A DNA stretch of 64,000 bases from Candidatus Zipacnadum vermilionense (GTDB lineage Bacteria; Armatimonadota; Zipacnadia; Zipacnadales; Zipacnadaceae): positions 310,001 through 374,000 of the forward strand of contig JALGSV010000004.1 of NCBI GenBank assembly GCA_029821755.1, written 5' to 3'. Shown here one piece after another: positions 1 through 8,612 of the stretch; position 1 is the first letter of the stretch, and each line of letters begins with the position of its first letter. The notes under the pieces are model-generated. The model was not told the origin of the DNA and made no database searches. It saw only the letters and a program-made list of their open reading frames with translations. The position numbers and the translations under genes are program-made.

Positions 1-1364
1 TCGAGCGCGAGACCTATCTGCACATGATCCAGGGCAACAACCACGCGCACTATGACGACGACTCGGGGAGCGTGGTGATCTGGGGCAAGGGCCGGATCAT
101 CTCCGACGACTTCGGCTACTACATCCCCCAGCGCACCGAGCACAGCATGGTCGAGTCGCCGCTGGCCGGCGGCGTTATGCGCGTTACCGACTTCGCGCCC
201 GCCGAGCGGCTGGACTACGTCCGGGGGGTACAGGGCGGCTGGACCCGTCAGATCGCCTTCGTCAAGGACCCCGACCCGCTGGGACCCAACTACTTCGTGA
301 TCAACGACACACTGCAAGCCCCGGCCCCCGCCACCTGGAGACTCTACCTGCTGGCCAACAACGTCACCACCGGACCGCACGGGGCGCTGGTGGAGGGCAC
401 GGAAGACGTAGATACCGACATCTTCTTCGCCTTGCCAGCACAGGTCCCCCTCCAGACAGTACCGGCAACCCACACGGCCAATGCGGGGCTGAGCCCGGAG
501 GGGGGGCAGGTGCGGCTGGAGATGACCCAGATCGGCCTGGTTGCCTCCACGGAGCGCGAGAAGGTCTTCAACGTAGTGGTCTACCCCCGGCTCAAGAACG
601 AGGCGCTGCCGACCTTCCTGGCGATTGCCGAGGGCCGCGGAGTGAAGCTGGAGACCCCGGCAGGGACGGAATACGTCTTCCTGAGCAACGAGCCGTTCAC
701 CTACAAGGAAGGCGACGTGGAGTTCACCGGGACAGTGGGAGCGGTGCAGATTCGCGCCGGCCAGCCCCACCTCAGCCTGGGGGCCCCCGGCAAGCTATCC
801 GCTCTGGGCAAGACCTTGGAGGAGGGAACGGTCACCACCGCCGCGGGGAATCTCTTGCCGATAGGCGACCTGGAGGACGGCAAGCTCACCGGCTGGGTAG
901 CGGACACCCGGCAGTACAACGCCGTGGCGCAGGTCTTCGAGGGCAACCCCGCTCCCAACGACCCCGACCACCAGGGCAAGTTCTGCCTGGCGGTGCAGAT
1001 CAGAACCACCAGCGGCATGTCCTGGACCCAGCAGCCCGTGTACATTGACCCCACCAAGACCTACAAGTGCAGCTTCAAATACTACACGCCCAACAACATG
1101 ACGCTCCAGTACGGCGGGTACGGCAACGACCTTCAGGGCCAAGCCAAAGACGACACAGGGCGCGTGTGGGATTGGAGAGCGTACATCAAGGGGCCGACCG
1201 ACAAATGGCAGGAGACGGAGACGACTATCGGCCCCCCCGGATCGGGGGCGAAATCCACTTGGCTCCCCGGCATGTTCGGGGCGGGATTCGGGTTCAGGAT
1301 CACCGGTGACGAGAACCTGACGGTCTATGTGGATGACCTGAGGTTCGAGGAGGTCAATTCGTAA
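1..1364 (+). CDS. Heparinase II/III-like protein, C-terminal part (5' end outside window)
   Basis: The reading frame is already open at base 3, so the gene starts before the window; about 453 residues are visible. The visible part opens with the hallmark of the heparinase II/III C-terminal beta-sandwich: His-x-His followed by Asp residues (NHAHYDDDSGS), then a short strand ending in ISDDFGYY. The 1089-residue protein at 44950-48219 has the matching segment (HSHHEDDEGS), which supports the assignment. From about base 840 on there is an extra jelly-roll-like module (GDLEDGKLTGW near its start, VYVDDLRFEE at the end), the usual look of a CBM4/9-type carbohydrate-binding domain. A secreted polysaccharide lyase or related enzyme is likely, but the catalytic alpha/alpha toroid is outside the window. 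It ends at TAA 1362-1364, 328 bases before the next gene. Confidence 0.75.
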   Translation, partial: ERETYLHMIQGNNHAHYDDDSGSVVIWGKGRIISDDFGYYIPQRTEHSMVESPLAGGVMRVTDFAPAERLDYVRGVQGGWTRQIAFVKDPDPLGPNYFVINDTLQAPAPATWRLYLLANNVTTGPHGALVEGTEDVDTDIFFALPAQVPLQTVPATHTANAGLSPEGGQVRLEMTQIGLVASTEREKVFNVVVYPRLKNEALPTFLAIAEGRGVKLETPAGTEYVFLSNEPFTYKEGDVEFTGTVGAVQIRAGQPHLSLGAPGKLSALGKTLEEGTVTTAAGNLLPIGDLEDGKLTGWVADTRQYNAVAQVFEGNPAPNDPDHQGKFCLAVQIRTTSGMSWTQQPVYIDPTKTYKCSFKYYTPNNMTLQYGGYGNDLQGQAKDDTGRVWDWRAYIKGPTDKWQETETTIGPPGSGAKSTWLPGMFGAGFGFRITGDENLTVYVDDLRFEEVNS

Positions 1365-1581
1365 GGAGGGGCCGCGATGAGCGGCGGTCACGAAGTGACC
1401 GACGGGAGGCCGGCCCCCGACCAAGCGCCCGGCGCCGCCTCAAAACCGTAGCCAATCACCGCCGGCCTGGGGTCCGCCTGCAGGGACCTTCCCCCAAAGC
1501 AGTGCGGCGGCGGATTGTAGCACGCGGGGGCCAGCCTCCTGCCCCACGACTCCGTCGCGGGTCACTCGACGCGGCCCCTCC
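1365..1581. repeat. Intergenic palindromic repeats (GGAGGGGCCG / CGGCCCCTCC family)
   Basis: The 328-base gap 1365-1692 holds no convincing gene. It contains a GGAGGGGCCG box at 1365-1374 directly after the stop codon, a perfect hairpin CGGTCAC-GAA-GTGACCG at 1385-1401, a GAGGCCGGCCCC segment at 1406-1417, and at 1552-1581 a block ending CGGCCCCTCC. The same boxes and the same inner GTCGCGGG element recur at 49233-49291, so this is a dispersed repeat family rather than chance GC-rich sequence. Function unknown; transcription termination after the upstream gene is possible. Confidence 0.6.
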
Positions 1582-1692
1582 ATCAGAAGCTTGTGCCTTG
1601 CCCCGGCTTGCAGTACAATTCGCGCTGTTGCGACGAGCGCCGCCAGGCGGCGCTCGTTTGCTGACACCATTCCATGAAACGAGGTTCAGGTA

Positions 1693-2706
1693 ATGCCCGC
1701 CAAGCTGAAAGAAGTTCGCTGCGCACTGATCGGGTACGGAGGCGCCTTCAACATGGGCAAGCTCCATGGCGATCAGATCAATGCCGTCCCTGGTATGCGC
1801 ATCACCGCCGCCTGCGACATTGACCCTAAGCGCGCGCAGCAGGCCGCCGAGGATTTCCCCGGCATCGCCACCTACACCGAGGTCAAGGCCTTGCTCAAGG
1901 ACCCCAACGTCGATCTCTGCGTCATCATTCTCCCCCACAACCTGCACGCCCCGGTGGCTCTGCAGTGCCTCAAGGCCGGCAAGCACGTCGTCCTCGAGAA
2001 GCCGATGTGCCTCTCCACCGCCGAGGCTAAAGCCATGATCACGCTGGCCAAGAAGAACGACCTCATGGTGACCGTCTACCACAACCGCCGGCACGACGGC
2101 GACTTCAAGGCGCTGCGCCAAGCCATCGCCGACGGCCTGCTGGGCGAGGTCTTCGAGATCGAGATGTGGGGCGGCGGCTACGGCGCGCCGGGCAAGTGGT
2201 GGCGCTCGAAGAAGGAGGTCTCCGGCGGGGCTTTCTACGACTGGGGCGCGCACTATCTCGACTGGCTGCTCAACCTCATCCCTGCGCCGGTGGTGAACGT
2301 CAACGGCTACTTCCACAAGCTGGTGTGGAAGCAGTCCACCAATGAGGACCACGTCCAGGCCGTTGTCCGCTTCGGCAACGGCGCCGCGGCAAACGTGCAG
2401 TTCTCCAGCATCGCCCACCATTCCCTGCCGCGCTGGCGGGTACTGGGCACCAAGGGCGCCGTTGTCTCTGGCGAGAAGGGCTTCGACTACTACACCGAGC
2501 ACGAGGGCGTCAAGGTGCAGGGCCTGATCCGCTACGGCGAGGGCACCTGGCAGGACTACTACCCGAACATTGGGGCGCACCTGATGAAGGGCGCGGACCT
2601 GGACGTCAAGCCGGAGCAGGCCGCCCGCGTCATCGCCATCATGGAGGCCGCGGAGAAATCCAGCAAGTCGGGCAAGGCGGAGACGCTGCCTGCCTGGCTG
2701 GGCTGA
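1693..2706 (+). CDS. Gfo/Idh/MocA family oxidoreductase
   Basis: A 337-residue NAD(P)-dependent sugar or inositol dehydrogenase-type protein. The N-terminus has the Rossmann fold with glycine-rich turn (LIGYGGAFNMG) and an acidic end of strand 2 (ACDIDPKRA). The EKP motif (VVLEKPMCLS, near residue 106) carries the catalytic lysine typical of the family, followed by HNRR and the C-terminal alpha/beta domain. Length is normal for the family. The ribosome binding site is weak (GAGG about 10 bases upstream), but no alternative start fits better. It is followed after 90 bases by the propeller protein on the same strand. The substrate cannot be read from the sequence; the surrounding lyase genes suggest an unsaturated or acidic sugar (inference). 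Confidence 0.92.
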   Translation: MPAKLKEVRCALIGYGGAFNMGKLHGDQINAVPGMRITAACDIDPKRAQQAAEDFPGIATYTEVKALLKDPNVDLCVIILPHNLHAPVALQCLKAGKHVVLEKPMCLSTAEAKAMITLAKKNDLMVTVYHNRRHDGDFKALRQAIADGLLGEVFEIEMWGGGYGAPGKWWRSKKEVSGGAFYDWGAHYLDWLLNLIPAPVVNVNGYFHKLVWKQSTNEDHVQAVVRFGNGAAANVQFSSIAHHSLPRWRVLGTKGAVVSGEKGFDYYTEHEGVKVQGLIRYGEGTWQDYYPNIGAHLMKGADLDVKPEQAARVIAIMEAAEKSSKSGKAETLPAWLG

Positions 2707-2739
2707 GCAGCGGGTCAACGACAGCTGAACGACGGCTCG

Positions 2740-2765
2740 GGGGCGGGGGCAGGCGCCTCCGCCCC
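2740..2765 (+). terminator. Possible hairpin terminator after Gfo/Idh/MocA gene
   Basis: A GC-rich stem GGGGCGG (2740-2746) pairs with CCGCCCC (2759-2765) 33 bases after the stop codon and is followed by GTTTGCTT. It may only attenuate, since the next gene is on the same strand 31 bases on. Confidence 0.4.
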
Positions 2766-2796
2766 GTTTGCTTGCGCACACCGGGAGGTGACACGT

Positions 2797-3963
2797 ATGG
2801 GTGTCCGAGAGCTGCCCATACGGGCGGTTACAAAGGGGCAGCGGCATCACTTCTTTGGGTACTACGATAAGTCGCCATGGGACGATGCGATGGAAAGGGT
2901 GCTGGGCTTGGAGGTGGGGTTCATGGACCGCCCCCCCACAGGGAGGGACGTCGCGGTCATCGGGGTCATGGACGTGGCCCGGGATTACACCTGGCAGCCG
3001 GTGGCCGAGACGCGGGCGTGGTGCTGGCAACAAGGGGCGATGCTGCGCTGGTTGCCGGGGAGCGGGGACCGGGAGATCATCTACAACGACCTGCAGGAGG
3101 GGCAGTTCGTCGCAGTCATCCACGACCTGACGACGGACACCAAGCGGATCTTGCCGCGGCCGGTGTACGCACTCACCCCGGACGGGCGCGCGGCGGTGAC
3201 GGTCAACTTCACGCGGCTGGACCACTTCTACGCCGGGTACGGGTACGCCGGCGGGCCGGAAGACGGGCAACTGGAGAACCCCGCCCCTGACGACGAGGGC
3301 GTCTGGTGGATGGACCTGACGACCGGGCAGTCGCGGCTGGTGGTGTCGCTGGCGGAGCTGGCGGCCTACCGGTCCCACCCGCGCATGGCGGGACGGCCGC
3401 GCTACCTCAACCACCTGCAGTTCAACTCGGCCGGGACCCGGTTCATCATGCTTGATCGGTGGATGGCGGACCTCGGCCACCTGACCCGGCTGTACACCGC
3501 CGGCCCCGACGGACCCGACCTCTACCTGCTGGCCGATGACGACCTGGTGTCACACTTCGACTGGTGCGGAGCGGAGAAGGTGCTGGCCTGGGCGCGGACG
3601 CCCGAGTTAGGCGAACACTACCTGCTCTTCACCGACCAGAGCGAAGAGGTGGAGGTGGTCGGGGCCGGGGTTCTAGATCAGGACGGCCACTGTTCCTACT
3701 CCCCCGATCGGCGCTGGCTGCTCACCGACACCTACCCGGACTGTGAGGAGAAACGGACGCTGATCCTGTACGAACTCGCGAGCGGCCGGCGGCACAACGT
3801 GGGCCGGCTCTACTCGCCGGCGCCAGCCAGCGATGACCTGCGCTGCGACCTGCACCCCCGCTGGAGCCCCGACGGCCGGCAGGTATGCTTTGACTCGATC
3901 CACGAGGGCAGCCGGCAAATGTACGTGATGGACGTCTCTGCCGTAGTCGTCGCTGCTAGTTGA
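2797..3963 (+). CDS. TolB/PD40-like beta-propeller protein, possibly oligogalacturonate-lyase-like
   Basis: A 388-residue protein with no signal peptide. The ATG at 2797 is chosen over an in-frame GTG at 2788 because that GTG lies inside the Shine-Dalgarno sequence GGGAGGTG (2783-2790). Repeated blades of the TolB/PD40 kind are visible: HLQFNSAGTRFIMLDRW, HCSYSPDRRWLLTDTYP and HPRWSPDGRQVCFDS, each with a His two or three residues before the turn. Such His residues bind metal in the propeller-fold oligogalacturonate lyases (PL22), so a lyase acting on short oligosaccharides is a reasonable guess, but the overall similarity is not strong enough to name the activity. The N-terminal HHFFGYYDKSPWD is characteristic of a family often found near polysaccharide gene clusters. 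Its neighbour upstream is a sugar oxidoreductase. Confidence 0.75.
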   Translation: MGVRELPIRAVTKGQRHHFFGYYDKSPWDDAMERVLGLEVGFMDRPPTGRDVAVIGVMDVARDYTWQPVAETRAWCWQQGAMLRWLPGSGDREIIYNDLQEGQFVAVIHDLTTDTKRILPRPVYALTPDGRAAVTVNFTRLDHFYAGYGYAGGPEDGQLENPAPDDEGVWWMDLTTGQSRLVVSLAELAAYRSHPRMAGRPRYLNHLQFNSAGTRFIMLDRWMADLGHLTRLYTAGPDGPDLYLLADDDLVSHFDWCGAEKVLAWARTPELGEHYLLFTDQSEEVEVVGAGVLDQDGHCSYSPDRRWLLTDTYPDCEEKRTLILYELASGRRHNVGRLYSPAPASDDLRCDLHPRWSPDGRQVCFDSIHEGSRQMYVMDVSAVVVAAS

Positions 3964-4052
3964 GACAGGCACCACCGCCCAGGGGAGAGACCGTTGCGGA
4001 GTCTGGGAGGAGGCGCACTGAATAAGCAGCGGCGACTGGCGTATGACGAACT

Positions 4053-4077
4053 GGGGAACGGGACGGACCCGTTCCCC
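4053..4077. terminator. Bidirectional terminator between convergent genes
   Basis: Perfect 10-bp stem GGGGAACGGG / CCCGTTCCCC with a 5-base loop, followed by CTT, placed between the plus-strand propeller gene (ends 3963) and the minus-strand pectate-lyase-fold gene (ends 4106). Confidence 0.7.
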
Positions 4078-4105
4078 CTTCCGCGCTCACCAATCGCCCT
4101 CTGCC

Positions 4106-6457
4106 CTACTGGCCTGCCCGGAACTCCACGTCCACCAGGTCCTTCCCCGACGTGCAGATGACGCGGTGTAGTTGCAGATTAGTCACGCCTGCCGGAGCGC
4201 CCCCGGGGACCCAGACGCGGACGCTGAGCAGTGGTTCGATCATCTCCGCTACCCACTTCGGGTCCGCCTCTCCCCTATCGTCCAGGTACGCGAACCCGTC
4301 CGCCCCGTTGGGCATCTTCGCGGCGCCGGGCGTCCCGGAGTTCATGTTACACTGCAGCAACGCAGCCCGGGCGGGTGGTTGGGCGTTGTTAAGGAGCACC
4401 GTATCTGCGGTCGAGCCCGCTTGGTTCACCCAGAAGAGATTGTTCATGATGAGCAGGTTAGCGTCGGCGCCGTCCCCTGCGGTCTCGACCCGGGCGGTTA
4501 TGTTGGAGTTGACGGGAAGCAGTAGACCCGTCAACAGGGCAAATGAGCCCCGGAAACCGTCGGCGCCTACCAGGGGGTGTTCCAGCGAGGTCTTGTAGGA
4601 GAACCGAGTGGCGTCGATGGCCATCATGCCGGTGTCGTTGAGCAGGATGGCCTGGCCGGCGTCACCGGAGATCTCATGGTAGACGCTGCGCACCACCAGC
4701 CGCCCACCCTTCTCAACAGCGTAGTCGGCCTGGGCGGTCCCGGTGGCGCCGCACAACACGGAGACCTGGCTGGGCACGTGCTCGGCGTCTTGCACCAAAG
4801 GTCCGCCGACCACCTTCACCCACGTCTGGCACTCGGTGGCCCCCTGCAGATTGCGGAGCATCACGTCGCTACGCTCCAGACCGTTGACGAGGATGCCTGT
4901 GGGGCGCATCGTCGGATTGAAGCCGGTAGCGTTGAGTTGGTCGGCGAAGATGCGCCCGCCTGGTTGGTCGGCCTTGTCCACCAGGAGGCAATTGCCACGC
5001 TGGGCCTGAAGGGACAGGTCGCGGACCGTCGCTACTGAGGGGCCAACCAGGCGCAGAAGGGTCCCGCCCTCCGGCCCCGTCCACTGCAGGACGGTCGCCG
5101 TCTCCGCCGCGCCGTCGCCGATCAACTGCACGTCGCAGCCCGCGGGGATGGTGAGGGTCTGGTCAATGCTGTAGATGCCCTTGGCAATGTGCACGACCGG
5201 ACGCTGTCCCTGCAGAGCCGCGGCGGAGTCAAGCGCGGCCTGAATCGTCGCCGCGTCCGCCCCGACGGCGATCTCGAAAACCTGCCGCTCTCTAGAGGGC
5301 GGGCAGGGCGGCAGCATCGGCAGCTCGCTGCTGATGGTCGCCGGATCCACAACCGTATCGTCGTTGATGCGCAGGAAACGCCCCGTTTCACTCACCGGAT
5401 CTTCCACCGTGTAAGTGTTGCCTACGAAGGTCTGATTGCCCCAGGTCATGCCCACCACCGGCCCCTCCTGCTCCGGGCGCGACTTGATAACGTTGTTCCC
5501 CACGAAGTACGGCCCGCCGTTCCCCAGGCGAATCGCCCACGGCCCCGTCGGCTCGATGATGCGGTTCCCGGTGATGGAGGTGGCAGAGCCCCAGGTGTGG
5601 CCGCCCGAGAAATCGAGGAAGCAGTTGGACCCGATGGAGGTATTGTTGATGAAGGACATGGTCATCAGGTTCGCGGTCCCGATGTCCGCGTTCTTCGAGC
5701 GCAGGAACAGGTTCTGGTAGGCGTGGAAGTTGCCAGCATTGTTGTACATACCGTAGCCGCAATCCTCAAACCGGCAGTACCACGCCCAGATGTCGAGAGC
5801 GTTGTAGTTGGTGGGCACGATGCCCTTCTCCGAGCAGCGCAAGAACTGGCAACGCAGCACCGCGTTCTCCGCCTGCCCGAAGGCGCCGACAATGCCCATC
5901 ACCAGCCCCATCTTCACGTCCTGGAAGACCATGTCCGAGGTCTCGTTGTAGGTCGAGAACGCCGGCCCGTAGCCGAGAGCCACTGCCGCTTTGCCCTGCC
6001 CGTCAAGGGTCAGGCGGCTGATCTTGGAATACCAGGCGTCGTAGGTGAACATGGTCCCATCGGCGGGGCCATCCCACTTCAGGATGGTGGTAGCGGGATC
6101 CTCGCCGATAACCGTTATGCCCATGCCCTCCGTGTGGGCTTGGCGGATTGTGCTGACGGTATTGGTGAGGCGATACGTGCCGGCGGGGAAGTACAAGACG
6201 CAGGAGTCCTGGTGGAAGCGCAGTTCATCGAGGCCGCGCTGAATGGCGGCCGTGTCGTCGGCCACGCCGTCCCCCACCGCACCGTAGTCGGCCTTGACGT
6301 CCTTCCAGGAGGCGTAGGGGCCGTTGAACTCCTCCGCAAAGGCCTGGGAGGCAGCCGCGGCAGTAGGCGCGGGAGTCGGACCCGGGGCGGCCTGGGCGAG
6401 GCAACCGGCGAGGAGAAGGCAGAGACAGAGTAGAGTCCAGGTAGAGACGCTGCGCAT
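4106..6457 (-). CDS. Lipoprotein with two pectate-lyase-like beta-helix domains
   Basis: 783 residues starting at the ATG at 6457, with AGGAG nine bases upstream; a TTG two codons earlier is less likely. The N-terminus is a lipoprotein signal (hydrophobic stretch, then lipobox LAGC), so the protein should be membrane-anchored. The first beta-helix opens with DYGAVGDGVADDTAAIQ, the standard start of the pectate lyase 3 / GH28-like superfamily, and FPAGTYRL. A second, shorter copy starts near residue 400 (DAATIQAALDSA, HIAKGIYSIDQTL). The two halves suggest an internal duplication. It is the last gene of the five-gene minus-strand operon, 36 bases after a heparinase-like gene. Substrate unknown; a polyuronate or related acidic polymer is inferred from the company. 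Confidence 0.85.
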   Translation of the reverse strand: MRSVSTWTLLCLCLLLAGCLAQAAPGPTPAPTAAAASQAFAEEFNGPYASWKDVKADYGAVGDGVADDTAAIQRGLDELRFHQDSCVLYFPAGTYRLTNTVSTIRQAHTEGMGITVIGEDPATTILKWDGPADGTMFTYDAWYSKISRLTLDGQGKAAVALGYGPAFSTYNETSDMVFQDVKMGLVMGIVGAFGQAENAVLRCQFLRCSEKGIVPTNYNALDIWAWYCRFEDCGYGMYNNAGNFHAYQNLFLRSKNADIGTANLMTMSFINNTSIGSNCFLDFSGGHTWGSATSITGNRIIEPTGPWAIRLGNGGPYFVGNNVIKSRPEQEGPVVGMTWGNQTFVGNTYTVEDPVSETGRFLRINDDTVVDPATISSELPMLPPCPPSRERQVFEIAVGADAATIQAALDSAAALQGQRPVVHIAKGIYSIDQTLTIPAGCDVQLIGDGAAETATVLQWTGPEGGTLLRLVGPSVATVRDLSLQAQRGNCLLVDKADQPGGRIFADQLNATGFNPTMRPTGILVNGLERSDVMLRNLQGATECQTWVKVVGGPLVQDAEHVPSQVSVLCGATGTAQADYAVEKGGRLVVRSVYHEISGDAGQAILLNDTGMMAIDATRFSYKTSLEHPLVGADGFRGSFALLTGLLLPVNSNITARVETAGDGADANLLIMNNLFWVNQAGSTADTVLLNNAQPPARAALLQCNMNSGTPGAAKMPNGADGFAYLDDRGEADPKWVAEMIEPLLSVRVWVPGGAPAGVTNLQLHRVICTSGKDLVDVEFRAGQ

Positions 6458-6493
6458 AGCCAATCACTCCTGCGATTCGGGATGGGATACTGC

Positions 6494-8572
6494 TCAACTC
6501 AACTGCGAATGAAACACCCGGCCCTCCCCCTCATAGGCACCTGCGCGCCAGGGGAGGTTCCACTGCATGTGCTGATCGACGTACACGTCGCGGCGGCCGT
6601 TGATCGTGATCGCCAGCCCCGTCATCTCCCACGGCGACAGGTCCCCCTCGTCCCCCTGCACGGGGAGTACTTCGACGGAGACCGGGGGCGGATCATCCCC
6701 CTCGAAAGGCACCAGCATCGTCGCAAACAACCAATTCCCGGTCTGGCGGTGCGTATAGGTCAGATGGTCCGGGTTCTCGTAGTCCTTTACGGGCCAGGGA
6801 TGGGGCTCCATCGCGCCCTGCCCGGCGGCGCCGGGGACGGGAAGGATGAGCAGGTTCCCGCCCTCGCCGTGGGTGACCAGGCGGCCGTCGGGGTGGAGAG
6901 TGTGCGGGACGTTGAGGTGAAAGTGGAGCTGGTAGTCGTGCTCGGCCTCGCCGGGGGCGGTGAAGCGGTCAAGCATGATCCAGTACTGGCCGCGCAGGTA
7001 GAAGAGCTTGCGGCGGACGGCGGTGACCTTGTCAGGGAGGCGGAAGTAGCCCTCGTGGACGCCGCTGAAGTAAGCGAAATCGCGCTCAGCGCGCCAGTCG
7101 TCCACGGTAGGAGTGATGGTGGCGCCCAGGAGGAACTCGGAGACCACCGGGACCTGGTCCTGGCCGTCGACGGTGGCGACGTTGTGGGCGGCGCTGCTTA
7201 CGCGCCACATGCGGGCCTGCGGGTCGTAGGCGGGATCCAGCGAGGGGCCGTACCAGTTGTCCACCAGGATCCGGCGGCCACGGGCGTATAGCTCGAAGCC
7301 GAGGCGGTCGGCGTGCTGGTGGCTCGTGACGCGGGGGCCGACGGGACCGGCGACGAGAGCGAGGTAGTCGGCGCGGCGGGACCAGTCCTGGCGCATGACG
7401 TACAGGCCGCTGCGGCGCAGACAGGTGTCGGGAGCGGGCGGGGCGACGGCGGGGACGCGGTGGTAGGCCGGGAGCAAGTTGCGGCCCTCTTCCGACAGGA
7501 GGCCGTAGGGGGGTTGCCAGTCCGGGGAGAGGGTCTCGGCGACCCACTTGGCCTCGGGGAGGCAGAACTGCGCGGCGTAGCGGCGCAGTTGGGTGAGAGC
7601 TGCGGTTTCCCGCGGAACCGCCCGCAAGTCGCGCCGAGACCATTGGCCTCGGGCGATGAAGCCGGCCGAGACGCGGGTATCATCACCGAAGACCGGGTAG
7701 CCGCCGTCGGGGGCGATCAGGTGCCACCCGGCGTCGGCCATGACGCGGAGCTTGGCGCGGGTCGCCTCGCGGACGACCAGCCCGTTCATCTCCGCGAAGT
7801 GAGCCCAGCGGAGCAGGTTCCCCGCCGCGAAGAGGCTGTAGCCGGGAGCGCCCTCCCTGCTCCAGCCGTCGTCCTCGAAGAGGATGTCGACCTCGCGGTC
7901 CAGGTAGTCCGTCCCGAGCGCGCGGAAGCGAGCGACACCGATGAACTCAGGGAAGCACACGCCGAGGGTGAAGAAGCCCAGGAAGGTGTGGGCCCACCAA
8001 TTGTGACCCGTGGTACCGAGAGTGGTCTCCGTCCAGGCGCGGGCCTCGGCCCACTCCTTGCCGGCCTTGGTCAAGAGCCACGCGAAGAACGGAGCAAGGT
8101 CGGAGTCGGCGCACTCGTCGAGGGGGAACAGGTAGCGGATCAGATCCACCACGGAGTGCACGACACCCCAGTAGCCCTCGTCCCAGCGGTCGCTGTAGTC
8201 CAGCACCTTCTCGGCCATCGCGTGGCACCGCTCCGGGGTGGCCGCGAGGATAATCGTCTCCGCCCCGAGGTGGTGGTACGTATCCGAGTGGTTGACTACC
8301 AGCGGCTTCCCGCGGACCTTTTCCCAACGCCGCCCTGCGGCCTCTACCTCCTCCGCCGAGGCTCCGGCGCGCAGCTCGGCAACATAGGCCCGGGTATACC
8401 CCAGTCGTGGCGTCTCCCGTTCGCGCAGGTGTCGGATCAGACCCAGCGCCGCTTCGGTAGAACGCCCCTCTCGGGAGGCGGCGGCGAAATCTGTCTCCGC
8501 CAAGTCCGGGCGGGACCAGTCCACCTGTCCGCAAAGGAATTGGGCAACTTGGTGCAGGCGGTCTTCGGACAT
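6494..8572 (-). CDS. Heparinase II/III family protein (paralogue B)
   Basis: 692 residues from the ATG at 8572 (SD AGGAG 6 bases upstream); the frame is open further upstream but that part overlaps the end of the previous gene. There is no signal peptide. The alpha/alpha-toroid part carries GHNWW near residue 190 and SREGAPGYSLFAAGN, matching the Asn-His and Glu-x-x-x-Tyr positions of alginate-lyase/heparinase folds. The C-terminal beta-sandwich has the complete family signature: HQHADRLGFELYARGRR, LVDNWYG, then AHNVATVDGQDQ. The equivalent His, Tyr and Asp residues in characterised heparinases are catalytic or structural. It shares the whole layout with the gene at 9927-11975, and the two flank a ceramidase-like gene in one operon. 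Confidence 0.88.
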   Translation of the reverse strand: MSEDRLHQVAQFLCGQVDWSRPDLAETDFAAASREGRSTEAALGLIRHLRERETPRLGYTRAYVAELRAGASAEEVEAAGRRWEKVRGKPLVVNHSDTYHHLGAETIILAATPERCHAMAEKVLDYSDRWDEGYWGVVHSVVDLIRYLFPLDECADSDLAPFFAWLLTKAGKEWAEARAWTETTLGTTGHNWWAHTFLGFFTLGVCFPEFIGVARFRALGTDYLDREVDILFEDDGWSREGAPGYSLFAAGNLLRWAHFAEMNGLVVREATRAKLRVMADAGWHLIAPDGGYPVFGDDTRVSAGFIARGQWSRRDLRAVPRETAALTQLRRYAAQFCLPEAKWVAETLSPDWQPPYGLLSEEGRNLLPAYHRVPAVAPPAPDTCLRRSGLYVMRQDWSRRADYLALVAGPVGPRVTSHQHADRLGFELYARGRRILVDNWYGPSLDPAYDPQARMWRVSSAAHNVATVDGQDQVPVVSEFLLGATITPTVDDWRAERDFAYFSGVHEGYFRLPDKVTAVRRKLFYLRGQYWIMLDRFTAPGEAEHDYQLHFHLNVPHTLHPDGRLVTHGEGGNLLILPVPGAAGQGAMEPHPWPVKDYENPDHLTYTHRQTGNWLFATMLVPFEGDDPPPVSVEVLPVQGDEGDLSPWEMTGLAITINGRRDVYVDQHMQWNLPWRAGAYEGEGRVFHSQLS

Positions 8573-8612
8573 GATACTCTCCTGGCAGGTAGGGTCGCGC
8601 CAAGCGGCGCGT

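Noticed and set aside
1456-3480. Long minus-strand open frame of 674 residues
   Set aside because: It is the antisense of the Gfo/Idh/MocA and propeller genes, low in real protein motifs, Arg/His/Val-rich as expected for GC-rich shadow frames.
5189-6433. Plus-strand open frame of 414 residues
   Set aside because: Antisense to the pectate-lyase-fold lipoprotein, no ribosome site or domain motif.
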